NCBI RefSeq assembly: GCF_001640805.2
Contig: NC_066837.1
Span: 19,406,501 to 19,470,500, forward strand
Source: Lates calcarifer
Lineage: Eukaryota; Chordata; Actinopteri; Centropomidae
DNA: 64,000 nt
Direction: 5' to 3'
Positions 25,924 through 40,600 of this stretch are shown one piece after another. Numbering within the stretch: position 1 is the first letter of the stretch; each line of letters starts with the position of its first letter. The translations under genes and the position numbers were made by a program. A model generated the notes under the pieces. It saw only the letters and a program-made list of their open reading frames with translations, ran no database searches and had not been told where the DNA came from.

Positions 25924-28900
25924 GGATTGGCTCAAAAGAATTGGGTCTAACTTGCAGCAGGGGGTTCATTAAGGTCCAGTTGTCAGCAGGAGTTGAGGAT
26001 GCTGTTATTAAGAAGTAGGGGCTTCATGCTGGGTTTCATCATCAGCATCTTGGTTATATTTTTATGGCATATTAGTAACGGCACAACTACTAAAGCTCCA
26101 ACAGAAGATTCCTCAGAATTCTATAGGTCACTTTGTGCAGCAACTATCTTCTTGGTTTTGGAACCATTTGTAGTTGACCAGCTAATTCTGGTGGTGAACT
26201 GAAGAGAAGCATTTCAGACCTGGTTCAGCTGCATGAAGCTTCTTGACATTCAGGGATATAACAAATGACTGCTAATAATTAGTCAACTGAAGCTGTTGTT
26301 GAGAGTGTTGCTAGCACAGCAATGCAAAGGTGAGGACCCGACCTGACATAAGTCATGATTTTATTTTGGTTACTTGACTTGGGTCCCACTAATTGGGACC
26401 TAATTTGGAAATTACTGTACATTTACACTGTGAACATCTCTTGCAGTGTATGCAGGGATGCAGTCCTGTGACCATTAAAAGAAATGCAAAACATGCTGAT
26501 GTATCTTCATGTGCTCACTGTGAGGCAACTTGCAGATTTAGAAGCCGCTCAGGCACACCACATGGGGTGATTTGGTTTCTGATTGATTTGTTACTACAAC
26601 TCAACTCAGGTTGCTCATTAAAAAAGGAGACTTCACCCGCTCAAACTGCCAGTAACAACCAATGAAAAAAAATTGCACAATGGGATAATACCACCCAGTA
26701 ATGACACTACATTTTTCTGCAGGCTTTGTCAGGAAAACCTTACATGGTACTGTGATACTACTACAACAGTGCTGTGATAGATGGAATTCATTTACACAAA
26801 GTCAGTAAAAAAGACAACTTGTGCCCTGACAGTGGTTAAAAATGTCAGCTATTATTTCTATCTCTGCTAGTAGACAGATGTGTTAACAGATAACACAAAG
26901 CAAGGAAAACCCCCCGTGAGCAGTGGTGGCAACCTGCCCTCCCTCTCAGCACTCAGCAGCTTAGTGAAAGGCCAAGAGGAATCAGAGTGGTGATTTATAC
27001 GCTAAAAATAGTAACCTAGCCTAGCCTAACACCTCATGTCGGGATAAATGATAGCTCCATTTTGTTCTCTTCAAAGCTTCTCCTCACCTTAGTAACCAAG
27101 GCTTTTACTCCTATAGCTGTGGGCCAAGACAAGGATATTGACTAGAAAGTAGCCAGCAGCAAAGTTTGTGTTCCTGCCTGTGTGTGTGTGTAAAGTGATA
27201 CTTAGATTAAGTTAGTATTTTAATCATGCTCTGTGTTACATCCTGCGGTGCTTTAAACACGCCTGTGTGTCTAACCATGTGACTGACTGTGATGTATATG
27301 ATAAGATATATGATGTAAAATATGATTTAAAGTTGAAGGGCTACAGTGTATTTGCAGTGACACAAGTAGGTGACATAGTAACACAGAGTGCTTTGTCGGT
27401 TCAACATACCATCAGGGTGTCATTAGTGCCATGTGGAGGAACTTTGACAATGATTCTTTGAAAATGAATAACAGGAGCTGGGCAGACAAGGGAAGTATTT
27501 AACAGAATTAGAGGCACTGTTGAAATTTAACGAGACCCAAATGAACCAAAATAGCTCATTAATCAATGGTTTTTAAAGGCAGTAAAAACATGTCAAATTG
27601 TTAAATATTTTAAGTATTGTTGCCATTTGTTTAATTGTATATTAATAATAATTAATAATCTTTTAACAGTGCTTATTCTCCTGGTTGTAGTCTCTACACA
27701 ATAACAGAAAGTTGAATTGTAATGTTGCAGTTACACCACATCACACCAACCCACTCCTTGGATATCCTCAGTGCAAGCTAACATCTATAACTGCAGCTAT
27801 GGATTTAGGACATTGTCCAACAGGGACACATAATGTATTTATCAGACATTCCCCCCACCCTTCCAAAAACACAGATTTGAAGCACAAGTAAAGTACTGTG
27901 GCTATACCTTTCCAAATTTTGCTTGCATACATACAATATGTCTGTGTGCATGTACAGTCACACAGAGACAGGTTAACCACGAGAGAGGGTGACTCAAAAA
28001 CCGGTACAGGGAGGAGCATACTGCCACCTTCAATTTCAAATGTCATCTCTCAGTCAGGGATGATGGGTAAAAGAAGGAGGGGAGTCTTAGGTGAGAGTAT
28101 GAACTCAGAGGAGAATTTGATGGTGGACAATAATTGTCTGATGCTGGATGTTAAGGAAATTGTTCACCTTCATGCGTGACTGTCACAATGTATTTCTTAG
28201 TCTTGTAGGGAACTGATGGGTCAAAGAGATAAGTGAATGAAGGATACAACCGAGATGAAATGATGTGTCTCATTTCACACATTCACTCTCTCCCTCTCTC
28301 CCTCTGGCTGCAAATGTCACACCAGGTGGATCTCTTTTGACTCTGTGGGATGCTGGTGGACTGAATTAGCTATCCAGCCCCTTTGATGATAGCTACACTC
28401 GGGTCATTCAATATTCTTCTATGCAATAAAATCCAAAAATAAAATAGTGAAAAACATCAGTGATGTTTTAATTTTGAATGGATGCTGCTTCACTGCCTGA
28501 AGCTGATTTTGAGGCAGATGCAGTTTTGTTAACCCTTCACAGTCGGTGATAGTGTCTGTTGGGTTTTAAATGAGAATAACATCAGCTTAAAGACAGGGAA
28601 ACTTGCAATCTTTTATTTAGTGTAATGACATACACTTAAGTACAATCAACTTCCTTGCTGTACAATGATTACTTAAACATCATGTATATGAAAAACTCAG
28701 TTTCTGAAATCGGTGTCTGAAATCTGGATTGGATAGGGGATTAGAGAAACCTAATTTCGTCAGCCAGGTTTCCCCTGTCTGGAGAAAGCCAATTTCTCGG
28801 TTATATATACGCATAGCCAGGCTTCTAATTGGCTTTTCACATGTATGCACATGGCAAAGACTTCACACAGGGAAACTATTGCTGAAACAACAGAGTGGGA

Positions 28901-30105
28901 GGATGAAAGGAATGATCATTACACCGAGCAATACATGTATATCTGCCTTATTCAAAATAACTCCATGCAAAGTCTGCCTAAAACTGAAACATGGAGCTTT
29001 TTTGCAGTGTAGAAGTCTTCTAGAATAAGTTGGTTTCCACCACTGAACATCTCAGCATTTGTAAAAATTCAAACTCATTTTAGGAAGGAAATTATGTATT
29101 GTGCCATTACTATAGTTAAAATAAGCCACAGATGCTTCCAAAAAGGTCAGGAGTAGGGAAGAAATCTGATCACTGACCTGCTGCCTGTATATGTGGTTTT
29201 AAAGTATCCAAGTTATACAGTGCAGATAAACAAGTTGTACAATTTGTACAATCCTTCCTTCTTTGTCCTGCTGCTTACCATAGCACCAAAAATATACAAA
29301 TTCTGGTGTCCATCTAGTTGAAATATGCAGCCAGCGCTCACTGACAATTTTTTTTCAGTGTACATTGCCCAAAGTTAACTGTCTAGAGTTTGTTATACAG
29401 TTTTTCTACTTCTTGTTATCATGGCCTTGATATTTACCCTCCACTCTGAGATTAGACAGAGTTATTGTTTGGATTACTGTAACTGTATGATGAGTGGTAG
29501 GAGCGATCAATGTGAGAGAGAAACAGAGAAGAGTTTGGACTAATTGGTATTTTAACGTCAGTCTCTCCATGTTGATAGCATCAGTTGCTCTCAGTGGAGG
29601 GTTTATTTCAGAGAAGAGCACAGGTCAACCTCTCTGTCTGCACCTTCAAAACACCCACTGTCAGAAATCCACAATGTACTGAACAGCGAGAATGTGTACT
29701 GGCTGCACAACATGGAACAGGCACGAGTTGAAAACAGATTTTGATTAGCGGTTACCAGAATGTATTATGCAAATTCAGAAACCTTTTCTCATTTTCTGTG
29801 CATATTTGATGTCCTGCCAATTATACGTGGTATGTATCTGAATTACTTATCATAATGCTTAAAAGTTACACTATATTAACTAATTTAGTTATAACTATTC
29901 AGTACCCATGAGTCGGACCATACCCGTCTTCAAACTGTGCCTTCATTTTGATGCCTGCTACACACCTATAAAGTTTTGTGACTGTATACTGAATGGTTGT
30001 GGCTACCATAGTGACATAATCTGTCCACAGACAAACACCTGCCAAAGTGCCTTAAACCGCTTCTGTGGTAGTTCCCACTTTTTTGTTTCCACATATTGCC
30101 ATGAT

Positions 30106-30106
<1 letters not shown>

Positions 30107-30139
<33 letters not shown>
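30107..30139. repeat. CA microsatellite
   Basis: About 16 CA units lie in intron 3. Confidence 0.97.
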
Positions 30140-30140
<1 letters not shown>

Positions 30141-30682
30141 TAGCAGTGGAAAACACTAGCCTGTCACAGCTGGTAATAACTTGAACTGAGTCCATGTATT
30201 TGTAGAGGCTGTTAGCTAGAAGTGAGCAGCTTTAATATTCACTGTAATGAGAATCTACACATTCATTTTGTTCTTGATGTGTCTAATGCTGTCCAGTCTG
30301 CTGCTCTCATTTATCTTTGTTTACATGCATAAATGCATAGTACAAACCAAGTGCCCTCCCAGTTTAACCTGCAGTTGTTTGTTCATATTGGCACAGGCTG
30401 ACCATATGCAGTCTACAGTACAATAATTTAGTGTAGCTTACAGGAGTTTTCTTCCGAGTGAAATTGAGATAAAACTGTAGCACCACACCATCTGTTCAGT
30501 ACTACAGTAGTATTTTTGTCCTGATTATTTTTAATCATTATTGATTTATTGGATTATTTAGAGTATTAATATGCAATGTCCAGGGGGATTTGGAAACCAA
30601 GGATGCTGCTGTTATGTTTAAGGACACATGTCACATTGTCTGCTAATGTTTGAGTTAATAATAAAGATGTAGTTCTCTCTCC

Positions 30683-30704
30683 TTTTTTTTTTTTTTTTTT
30701 TTTT
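30683..30704. repeat. Poly-T tract
   Basis: This is a pure run of about 22 T in intron 3. It could be the tail of a minus-strand retroposon, but no body is recognised. Confidence 0.95.
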
Positions 30705-30867
30705 GGTCAAGTCCCAACTACAAATGTAAGTGGTGTAAAAGTAGTGGCAGTTTTTAATTTACATTTATATATATTCATTTAGTAAACAAGGTGAAAATGT
30801 CTTTGTTTATCTCATTGTGAGCAGTGCAGGATGGAGGGTGACCCTTGTCTTTAACATCATCCCCCAC

Positions 30868-31015
30868 CTCCACCCACCCCTTCTGCTGGGAAGCCCCTGC
30901 TCAGCTTCACCCTGCCAAGCTGTTCATTAACAGGGGCTGTTTGGCGTCCTGCTTGCTAATTAAGCAGGATTGGAGAGTCTGGCTAATTAGCCAACATCAC
31001 TGTGCTGACCCCCTG
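30868..31015. promoter_or_regulatory. Possible intronic enhancer, homeodomain-site cluster
   Basis: A block richer in G+C than its surroundings contains TTCATTAAC, a near-palindromic TGCTAATTAAGCA (30954-30966) and GCTAATTAGC (30982-30991), all TAAT-core homeodomain-type sites within 70 bp. This is a guess from composition and motif clustering; conservation cannot be tested here. Confidence 0.2.
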
Positions 31016-31718
31016 TGCTTCTGTTTTCATCACTATCTCCTGGTTCCCTCCAGTCTTTTGATCAGCCCTCTGCCCTGTGTCTGTTTTTGATCTATGACTT
31101 CACATGCAGATCTGCCAGGGATTACTACAGGGCAAATGCCAAAATACATCTAGGGATTAGTTAAAGGGAAATCTGATGGACGTGATTGAAAAATATGACA
31201 TAATCGTAAATTAAAAGAAAAAATAATAGCGTGGCTTGTGTTGAATTTTTAGTGTTTTTCATTCATTGTTCGGCCAGTTCTGTCTTTCAGTAGTAAGTTT
31301 ATGTTTGCTCTATCTTTGTCAACTATAGAGTGATAATATAAAATATAAAATCTACTATACATGCTAGTCAAATGCAAGCACCTTCTCATTTTTAACAAAG
31401 AGAGTTAGTGATGTAGAAAACAAGTGGGTTAGCTCAATCCACGTAGGTGGCCATTTTTGTTTATCTGTGAAACTCAGTGGTGGAGGAGTCTGTTCTTCTG
31501 CCACAAAATTGAAGGAAAACATCTGAGATTTGTTTTTTCCTCATTATCTTCATCACAGTCATAGCCAATATCCACCACTGTTCATCATCACTGCTTAATA
31601 CAAAATTAGAGTCACTGTTCACCCCTCATTTATCACGGGATTGCATGTTTTTCCAGTGTCATGATAATGCAGTCTGCAGTTAGAGTTCACAAAAAAACAG
31701 TCTTTGCTTCTTGTTTTA

Positions 31719-31990
31719 AATGGTAAATGGACCTGTACTTATATATCGACCACTCAAAGCGCTTCACGCTACATGTCACATTCACCCACACATTCATACT
31801 CTATTCTACAAAGCGTTCTAACACATGCACACTCATTCACACACCGATGATACACACACATCGGGGGAAACGTGGCGTTCAGTATCTTGCCCAAGGATAC
31901 TTCGACACGGACTGGTGAAGCCAGGGATCGAACCGCTGACCTTCCAATTTGTGAGCAACTACCTCTATCTCCTAAGCCACAGCCGCCCCT
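31719..31990 (-). mobile_element. tRNA-derived SINE, teleost type
   Basis: Read on the minus strand, the element begins GGGGCGGCTGTGGCTTAGGAG. It has an A box, TGGCTTAGGAG, and a B box, GGTTCGATCCC, both matching the RNA polymerase III type II promoter consensus. A conserved body follows (CCTTGGGCAAGATACTGAA), then a GTG-rich stretch, and the tail AAGCGCTTTGAGTGGTCG followed by a degenerate TATAAGT...CCATTTACC. The tail resembles the 3' ends of L2-clade LINEs, which would supply the reverse transcriptase; that assignment is from family knowledge. I know this repeat type as widespread in teleost genomes. No clear target duplication is visible. It lies antisense to prkca. Confidence 0.85.
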
Positions 31991-32730
31991 GTCATCCAGA
32001 TTTATACAGTGCTCAGTGAGACCTGTTCTGGTAATTGCCTTGTATGTCAGCATCAACGTCAGTCTAGTTGTCACAATGCTTTTTTGCAACAGCTGGATAC
32101 TCTGCATACTGAGGTACACATGTCAATACAAGCTATGCAGACACACTCCTTAATTGTCGAAAACAAACAGAGACTAATGCAGATGTTAGCCCCCCATATT
32201 GATGCAAAATGAATCCATGTCTGTGCCTGTGACATCTGGACAATCCTATTGGTTCTCATATTAGCAGTAGCCAGAGGGCAACCTCCTTGCTGCATCATCC
32301 AGTCAACACCCTCTGGCTTTGTTTTGTCATTATGGCCTTGTTGTGTTGAGCCAAGTGATTGAGTTCATCATTGCTTTCAGCGTCACACTCTGCTTCCCCT
32401 GCTGTTCTGGCAGGGCAGCGCCACCCAGTCTGTCTTGAATTTCCCATTAAGACCCAATTAGGCTGTAATAGGGGATAGAAGCCACAGGAGTAAACCCTTC
32501 TATCCCACAGCTTGCAGAAAGGATGTGTTAATGGACAACCTAGTGTGCCCAGTGATGTGTAGTCGGGTACACTCATTTACAGGTTTCATTTTCTGCACAT
32601 TACAGCTTGCCCTAGTGAATCTTTAAATGGCACCTTGCAAATCACTCAGAGCAAACAGTTTACATCTGCTAGGCTGGGTGGTGCTATTAATTCATTTTGA
32701 GTGGTCAGCTACAAGTGGTTAAACATCAAG

Positions 32731-33117
32731 TTGGATGGATTACCATGAAATTTTGTACAGACATTAATGTTCCGCAGCAGATGAACCACAATGACTGTTG
32801 TAATCCCCTGACTTTTACATAGCGCCATTTTGCCATGTCAGGTCAAAATTACAATTATTACAATTTGTGCAGTGCTTAGATTTGTGACTAAATACCTGCT
32901 AAGACTAATGAGCCATCCTGACTCATCTCTACTTTGTGTTTAGTGGTGATTAGCAAAAATTAGCATGCTAACATGCCTAAACTAAGATGGTGAACGTGGT
33001 AAACATTACACCTGCAAAACATCAACAACAACATTTATATTTTAACTCAGAGAGCTTCTGTACCTAAGCACAGTTTTACAGAGTTGTTATTATGGCTGCA
33101 GACTCTTAGTCTTGTTT
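32731..33117. repeat. Old dispersed teleost repeat
   Basis: The stretch contains phrases that recur in many fish introns as I recall them: GGATGGATTACCATGAAATT, CCCCTGACTTTTACATAGCG, TTAGCATGCTAACATGC, AAGATGGTGAACGTGGTAAA and GCAGACTCTTAGTCTTG. It looks like one diverged copy running into unique DNA after 33117. Its class is unclear to me (non-autonomous DNA element or LINE fragment) and no target duplication is evident. Confidence 0.6.
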
Positions 33118-33952
33118 GACTTTTGGTCAGAAAAAATAAGCAATTTGAAGATATAATTTTAGGCCCTGAAATGATCTATCATTACATATTTTCATTGTTA
33201 GTTTGTGACATTTTATAGTCCCTAATCCACTGAACAGAAATCAATATATCAAGCAGGAACTGAGATTGAGACATTCACACTATACGATCATTTAGCCAAT
33301 TTCGGAGGGCAAGTGGCGGTTTTCATGATCTGTACCAGTGATTGACCACCTCTTAGATTCTAGCAGGCACACACGTGTCAAGCATCTCTCAAGGCTCAAA
33401 GCACTGACGTTTTTGCTGACTCACCACCATCACCTTGGCTGGCTTTTTATCATTCAGTGTCTTTGTTGTGAGTATTTTCCATTATCTTGGAACATTTAAG
33501 CCATGTTTCAGCCAACAAAAGCTGATGTGACAGTTGATAAAAATACATGATTCATCTGCAGCTGAATGTGGCTCTTCATTGCCATCACTCATTCATGTTG
33601 TAGATGGAGGGAACAAAGGGAGGGAGGGGGGGGATAATCCTTCATGATCAGCTGTGTGTGGGTGGACATGAGTAAGTGCAGCTGGCATACCCTTTCCCTC
33701 TCTCTATCTACTGTCTGTCTACCTCTCTCTTTTTCTTGTCTGTCCTTAAGTAACACACCTACTGCTGGCCTGTACATTGTGTGGTCAGAGCCGCTTATTG
33801 AATGTTTATATGCATGTGATTCTCTGCATAAAACATGGCAGAGTGTGATTAATTTGGCCATGGCATTAAAAAAAGAACGCTGACCTGGTTGATTGATTTA
33901 TCCTGTATAGGTACCTGGTTACAAAGCTAATGTATCTGCTGTGTGTGTTTGG

Positions 33953-33968
33953 ACGACTTTAAAGTCGT
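33953..33968. repeat. Perfect 16-bp palindrome
   Basis: ACGACTTTAAAGTCGT reads the same on both strands. It is isolated within intron 3 and no function is recognised. Confidence 0.9.
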
Positions 33969-36900
33969 TCAAAATGGTGGACATCTCAGACAGGCTGACC
34001 ATCTCTAACTGCTCATGTCATGATTGTTTGGCAGAGTGAGATGTGCTGAATACTTTACAGTGAGATTTGTAGGAATCACTGATCAATCCAGAAAAGGACA
34101 ACAGAAATGTCCACTTAGTTTGTGAATATCTATGTTTAATAAATATTGCATACACTTTAGGTAGGTGCAGACCATATTTTACTGTCCTTTAGTACGAAAT
34201 TGCCATTTTGTATTTTGAGGGTTTGCGCTGTTGTTGATTAGGATGAATCAGTGATTTTTTGCATTTTAAAAAATCTTCTGAGATGCAGGCTGCTGCAAGC
34301 TGTGCCTAAAACCTGTTGATAATGTTTCAATTCCTTTGTACATAATAGAATATTCAAATTATGTATGTAAAGTTGGCTGCAGCATCACAACAATTTCAGA
34401 CCAGGGATTCACTTACAGAGTGGACGACTGAAAGACAGACAAAGGAGGCATTTGTCTTTGTCCTGTAAAGGTGTAAAGCCTCTGCACACTGACAGGCAGG
34501 GAAATGGCAGGTTGGAAGCAAGATCTAAGGAGCCTGAGCCTCTGTTGCATTAGTCCAGAGTCCAGTGTCAAACAGACTGAAATGGCAAACAGCAGCACTG
34601 ATCACTGTGGTGCCTCATGGTGCGATACTGTCAGCTCTCACTGAGCTATATGACATGCTGCTGCCCTTACTGATGATTTATTTCTGCGGGGTCAAGCTCT
34701 TTTCATTCATTTCTCATCTGACACTTTCTCAAGATACTGAAAAAAATAGGAGAGATAATCTTAGGGCTGCTGTGTTTCTGCTCTTTCTCTCTTTGCTGGG
34801 AGAATGAATCTCTCAGCAAATCTCTCCTCTGTTTACAGGGAATACATAGACAGGTGTTCTTTCAACTAGATGCAGTGAAAAAAAAAAACAAAAAACGGAC
34901 TAGCCTGGATAATGTTCTCAATGCAAATCCACTTAAAAGGATTCTAACTCTGAAAGAAATTTACAGTACAGCACAATTTGAGAATGAGCAGGGAAGCACT
35001 TCCAACAGGTCCCTGGAAAAGTGGCAGTCCTCCAGATTTCACTTCCAGCGGAGTGTGCTTCATAAGCCGCAGGTTGAGTACATGAAATGAATGAATAAAT
35101 GAATGCATATGACAGGGACCCTGCACTGTATGCTGTATACTGTAAGTGTGGTCTTAGAGTCTTATAGTACAGAGGAGAATAAAACAGGGTGGTAACTGGT
35201 TCTGCTTGCTCAACAGATCACATCAAAAACTGTCAGGCTTTACTTAACACCTACAGATATTTACTTAAGGTAGAGTTTTAGAGTGTGTTGTTTAGTTCAA
35301 AACCATGCAGTGCTTTGTTGAATTGTAAATGTTCTGCAGTGACAGGCAGAGTGCCAAATGAAATGGACTCGGCTCGTGAATTTTACATTACCATTTTAGT
35401 GCTGAATTGAATTGTCTACTAAAATGCTGAACAGGAGAATTCTATAAGTGGTACAATGTATTATTTACAGTTAAGGCCTTCACTATTGGTTCTGCTAAAT
35501 CCACTGAATCATTCCTTGATGTGTTCATTTTTCTCAACCTGTGAAGCATTTTCTGTCAGTTGAGGTGAGTATTTGACCTGGCATCACTCTGCTGTATCTT
35601 CCTACATCTCTGTCTGTTCTGACTGTAGATAAAGGTTAGTCTTTATGCTAAATATTATCTAATTTGAGTATTCAAATTATCCACATTTATGATGGATGCT
35701 GGCCCAGTGAGTCGAGATGAGCATCTGATAAAAAAGATGGGTGCTGCATTTACTTGAAAAGGGGGGAAGGAAGCGACCAATGCAAATACCAGGCCTGTGT
35801 TCAAGAATGACAAATGCAAATGAAGCACAATAGATGGGTTGTTTTATTAGTGCTGTCTTGCAAGTCCACATAAGTGTGAGTACATAGCGTATGTCAAATA
35901 TCAAATGTTACAGTTGCATTCATTTTTATTTTGCTATGGTAAGAACTTAATTATTATGCAGATCCATACATATGTGGTGATGGCTAAGGGTCTGAGATTT
36001 ACTCTATGCACATTAATTTAACTGCTCATTGATACTCTGTATCATCTTTTGACTTCATAGACTGAATTTATGAAGAAAAATAATTTGTTTTGTCATTGTA
36101 TCATTATCCAAAATCTAAATTAAAACTCTAAAACCTTTACTTATGAATCTGCTTTAGACTCCTTTAGACATGCACAGCCATGAAATAAGAGTCTCCATTC
36201 TGTTTTACATCCTGTAAAATGCATTATTAAAACAGATCAAACACTAGAATGATGGGTGATAAAATATTAGCCATAATATTTTCCTGTTATTTGGAGAACC
36301 TCTCTTCTTGCAGAAATAGTGTTAAGTATAAAAAACACACAAATATGAACTATGCAATTTTTGATAATACGTGGGAGAACAATGCCATAAACTCACCATA
36401 TGCTATTGTTGTATGGTATACTGTAGTATATGTAGGAAAATAGGCAGAAACATGAAAAACATGGCAGCCTCTTGCAACCTAGCTAGCTTCTTCATTACCC
36501 AGTCTTACTACACACTCATTTGCACTGTTATACTCTTCATTAAACCCTGATGTTTTTCACACTTTGACTTATACAATATTTATGTAGAGAGCCTGGAGCA
36601 ATGAACTTCAATAATGGGAGGCAAATGATGAATGAGAAGCTGCCATGGCTTTGATGACTGTTTTCACCCATTTACTGAACAAGCCAGGCAGCCAAACAGG
36701 TGTTCGTATCATTTGTACAGTGCCTACATTTTCATACATCAGTCTCTGACACTTAAAGAATAATGAAAATTGAAAAGCAGTATCTTTTTAATTGTTAAAA
36801 TAACTGAGAATATCCAATAATTGTGCAATAATTCCTAGATGTGTTGGGTATACTTGAACGAGAATGGCTTTAAAAATTAACCATGTAATTGCAAGAGTTA

Positions 36901-37471
36901 AATGAACTGCATTTCCTGCTTTGGTGCGCTTGAATTTAATGTCAAGTGTACAAACAACTCAGTTCTCACTGACTGATGTGGTCAGGGAAAATGGAAAGGC
37001 AACCCCAAATCGAAGGGTTAATAAAAGGTCGTTACAGATTGATTGGTTGCCACTTGGAGTTGTATAAGAAAAGAAAATAACTGGTGATTGCAGTCAATTG
37101 GCAATCAGCAATGAATTCTCTCTGGAGTGACTTTCATTTTCATGACACACAGTGGTGTCCTGTGATGTAGGAGGATGATTTCATCTTCCATTTGTCCTTC
37201 AGAAACATTTGTAGGTGAGGGAAGTAAGGGATGGTGCAAATAGTCATTTTTGTTATGGCCTTATGCCAGAAAATATATCCAGTAAAACACTATACAATAT
37301 ATACACAATATTGAACTTTGAATGATGTTATGTTTTTAGTTTGTACAGAGCATCATGTTATTATGTATAAGTGTCTACTGAATTCAATCTGATTTACTTT
37401 ACTTCCAAATTTATTTGCCCTCTTGATTATCTTGTTACTGCTGTTTTCTTATTCCTCTTTTTCTCTTTTGA

Positions 37472-38825
<1,354 letters not shown>

Positions 38826-38954
38826 CCTGCGACATGAACGTCCATAAGCAGTGTGTTATGAACGTGCCCAGCCTGTGTGGAACTGATCACACCGAAAGGA
38901 GGGGGCGTGTTTACCTCAAGTGTAAGGTCACCGGGGAAAAGCTGCAGGTCACAG
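38826..38954 (+). CDS. prkca: prkca exon 5: end of C1B and linker to C2
   Basis: This 129-bp exon has acceptor ccctccag and donor gtaggc. Two bases complete the split serine, then [18 protein letters not shown] finishes C1B with zinc ligands Cys135, His140, Cys143 and Cys151. [24 protein letters not shown] begins the C2 domain's first beta strand. It ends one base into a valine codon (phase 1). TDHTERRG resembles PKC-beta in two positions (human alpha has MDHTEKRG), but the YLK and VTGEKLQVT section follows alpha; beta has YIQAHI here. Confidence 0.96.
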
Positions 38955-40070
38955 GTAGGCCTTACAACACCCCCCCCCTCTTTGTCAGCACTCACTGAAA
39001 TGAACTGGTCTTAAAAAAGTGTGATGTATCAGAAATGACTGAAGAGTGTTTATGTTATTCAGTGAAGACTTTTATGTGTGTGTGTGACTCCAGGTGAGAT
39101 GGGATCAGGGTGTAGGTGGTTGCATGTAGATGCTATTGTTCTGTTTCGACTGTGAGCCTGGATCAGTTTCAACACTTTGCCCTTTCTGTCCATAAACCCT
39201 GACTGTCTAATTTCACACAGACATTCACTCTCTCCCCTGCTGCCATTAACCTGAATTAAACCCTGCTCTCCATTAACACTGCCTTAACTCTGCCTGCTTG
39301 TGATGCGGCAGATCCAGCTGCTAACTGCATGGTCGACCCTGTGACTATCAGCTATCAGTATGCTGCAAAGGCTATTCCCTTTTGGTGCACAGATCGATTA
39401 AGCCTCTCCTGCTAAACATTCTCCTGTGAGAAACAATTCGCAGTTACGACACACTTGGAAGGCAATCCCAATCCAAATATGTATTCCTGCAGTGGTGTGT
39501 GGTCTGCTGCGTGGGCCTTGTGTTGTTACTCTTTTTAAACAGTCACGACTTGCTCTGTGTTGGCTGGAGTTTTCTGATGCAACTGAATTGTCTCTGCAAA
39601 GCAAATTGAAAGCTTGACATATTAATTTATGTCTCATCAGAATCACAGAAAGACAGGATCTGAGTGCCACAGGATCATGGCTTTACAATCATCTGTCTGA
39701 CATTATTCATTTGAAGGCCATTCTGATTACTGCCTTCGGGTTTCAAAGAAACACCTGGTCTTTGCCCACCCAATCCAGGAAAGGGTGTAATGAGATACTA
39801 TTAATAGCGTTTACTTAATGTAATGTAATGAATAGTGATGTAATATTCCAAGTTATAAATCTCCTGGCACCCATTTGTTAGTATGATATGGTCTGAAAAG
39901 GCAAAAAAAAAAGAGTCAGGCTGCCAGAAAAATATGCATGTCATGTCTAGTCTACACATTAATGTTATGGATGAATATGCACAGTACTACTCTTCTTGTC
40001 AGTCCCTATACAACTAAATGTTTTAGTAAGAGAAATATCAGCTCAGTTAATTGTAATAAAAGCCATAAGA

Positions 40071-40089
40071 TTTTTTTTTTTTTTTTTTT
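40071..40089. repeat. Poly-T tract
   Basis: A run of 19 T lies in intron 5. Confidence 0.93.
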
Positions 40090-40500
40090 AACAAATAATG
40101 GCTAACCAGCTGCTGTGGTTAAACTGAGATAACTTAATGCATAATCTGTCAAATGTATCTGAGTCCCCTGGTTTGACTCTGCTGCGAGTGCAGTCTTCAG
40201 TGTTGAACGTGAAGCAAAAGGTCCTGAGAATCACTGGACAAAACTCTGCTATAGCTTTTAGTGTTTTAGTGATGAAAGCAACTGCATAAAACAGCAAAGC
40301 AATGGTTATCTGTGATTCTTTGTAATAAGACTTAAAAATAGTGGACGCTGCACACCATGTATCAACTATGTTCATATTGTTTTGCCGCATGAGTTTATTA
40401 TGGAAACACTGCAATACAACAGTGTATTTTGGTGCAGGACCCCATTTTGCCTTGTTTTTCTTTTGAGGCATGCTGTAAATCCCCTGGCCATAATGGTAGC

Positions 40501-40600
40501 GCATTAGCACATCTGCTAGAACAATAGTGATGGCAGGGAGCTGACAGCAGGCTCACATAATCATTCAATTAGTGGGCTAATCGGGGGTCAGTGCATCTTA
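40501..40600. promoter_or_regulatory. Possible intronic enhancer, SOX and homeodomain-type sites
   Basis: Within 100 bp there are GCATTAGC, AACAAT (40520, SOX-type), CAATTAG (40566) and GGCTAATCGG (40574). The cluster stands out from AT-rich surroundings, but it is only a motif-based suggestion. Confidence 0.18.

Noticed and set aside
28405..28440. CGGGTCATTCAATATTCTTC as a second mariner end
   Set aside because: Only about 12 bases match the mariner terminus and there is no partner repeat or TA-flanked interior.
31719..31990. A functional tRNA gene, because of the A and B boxes
   Set aside because: The boxes belong to a SINE head: no cloverleaf closes with a paired acceptor stem and the SINE body and tail follow directly.
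40088..40510. 140-codon minus-strand open frame in intron 5
   Set aside because: No family resemblance, no splice or promoter context, and it borders a poly-T tract. Chance frames of this size are expected in 64 kb.
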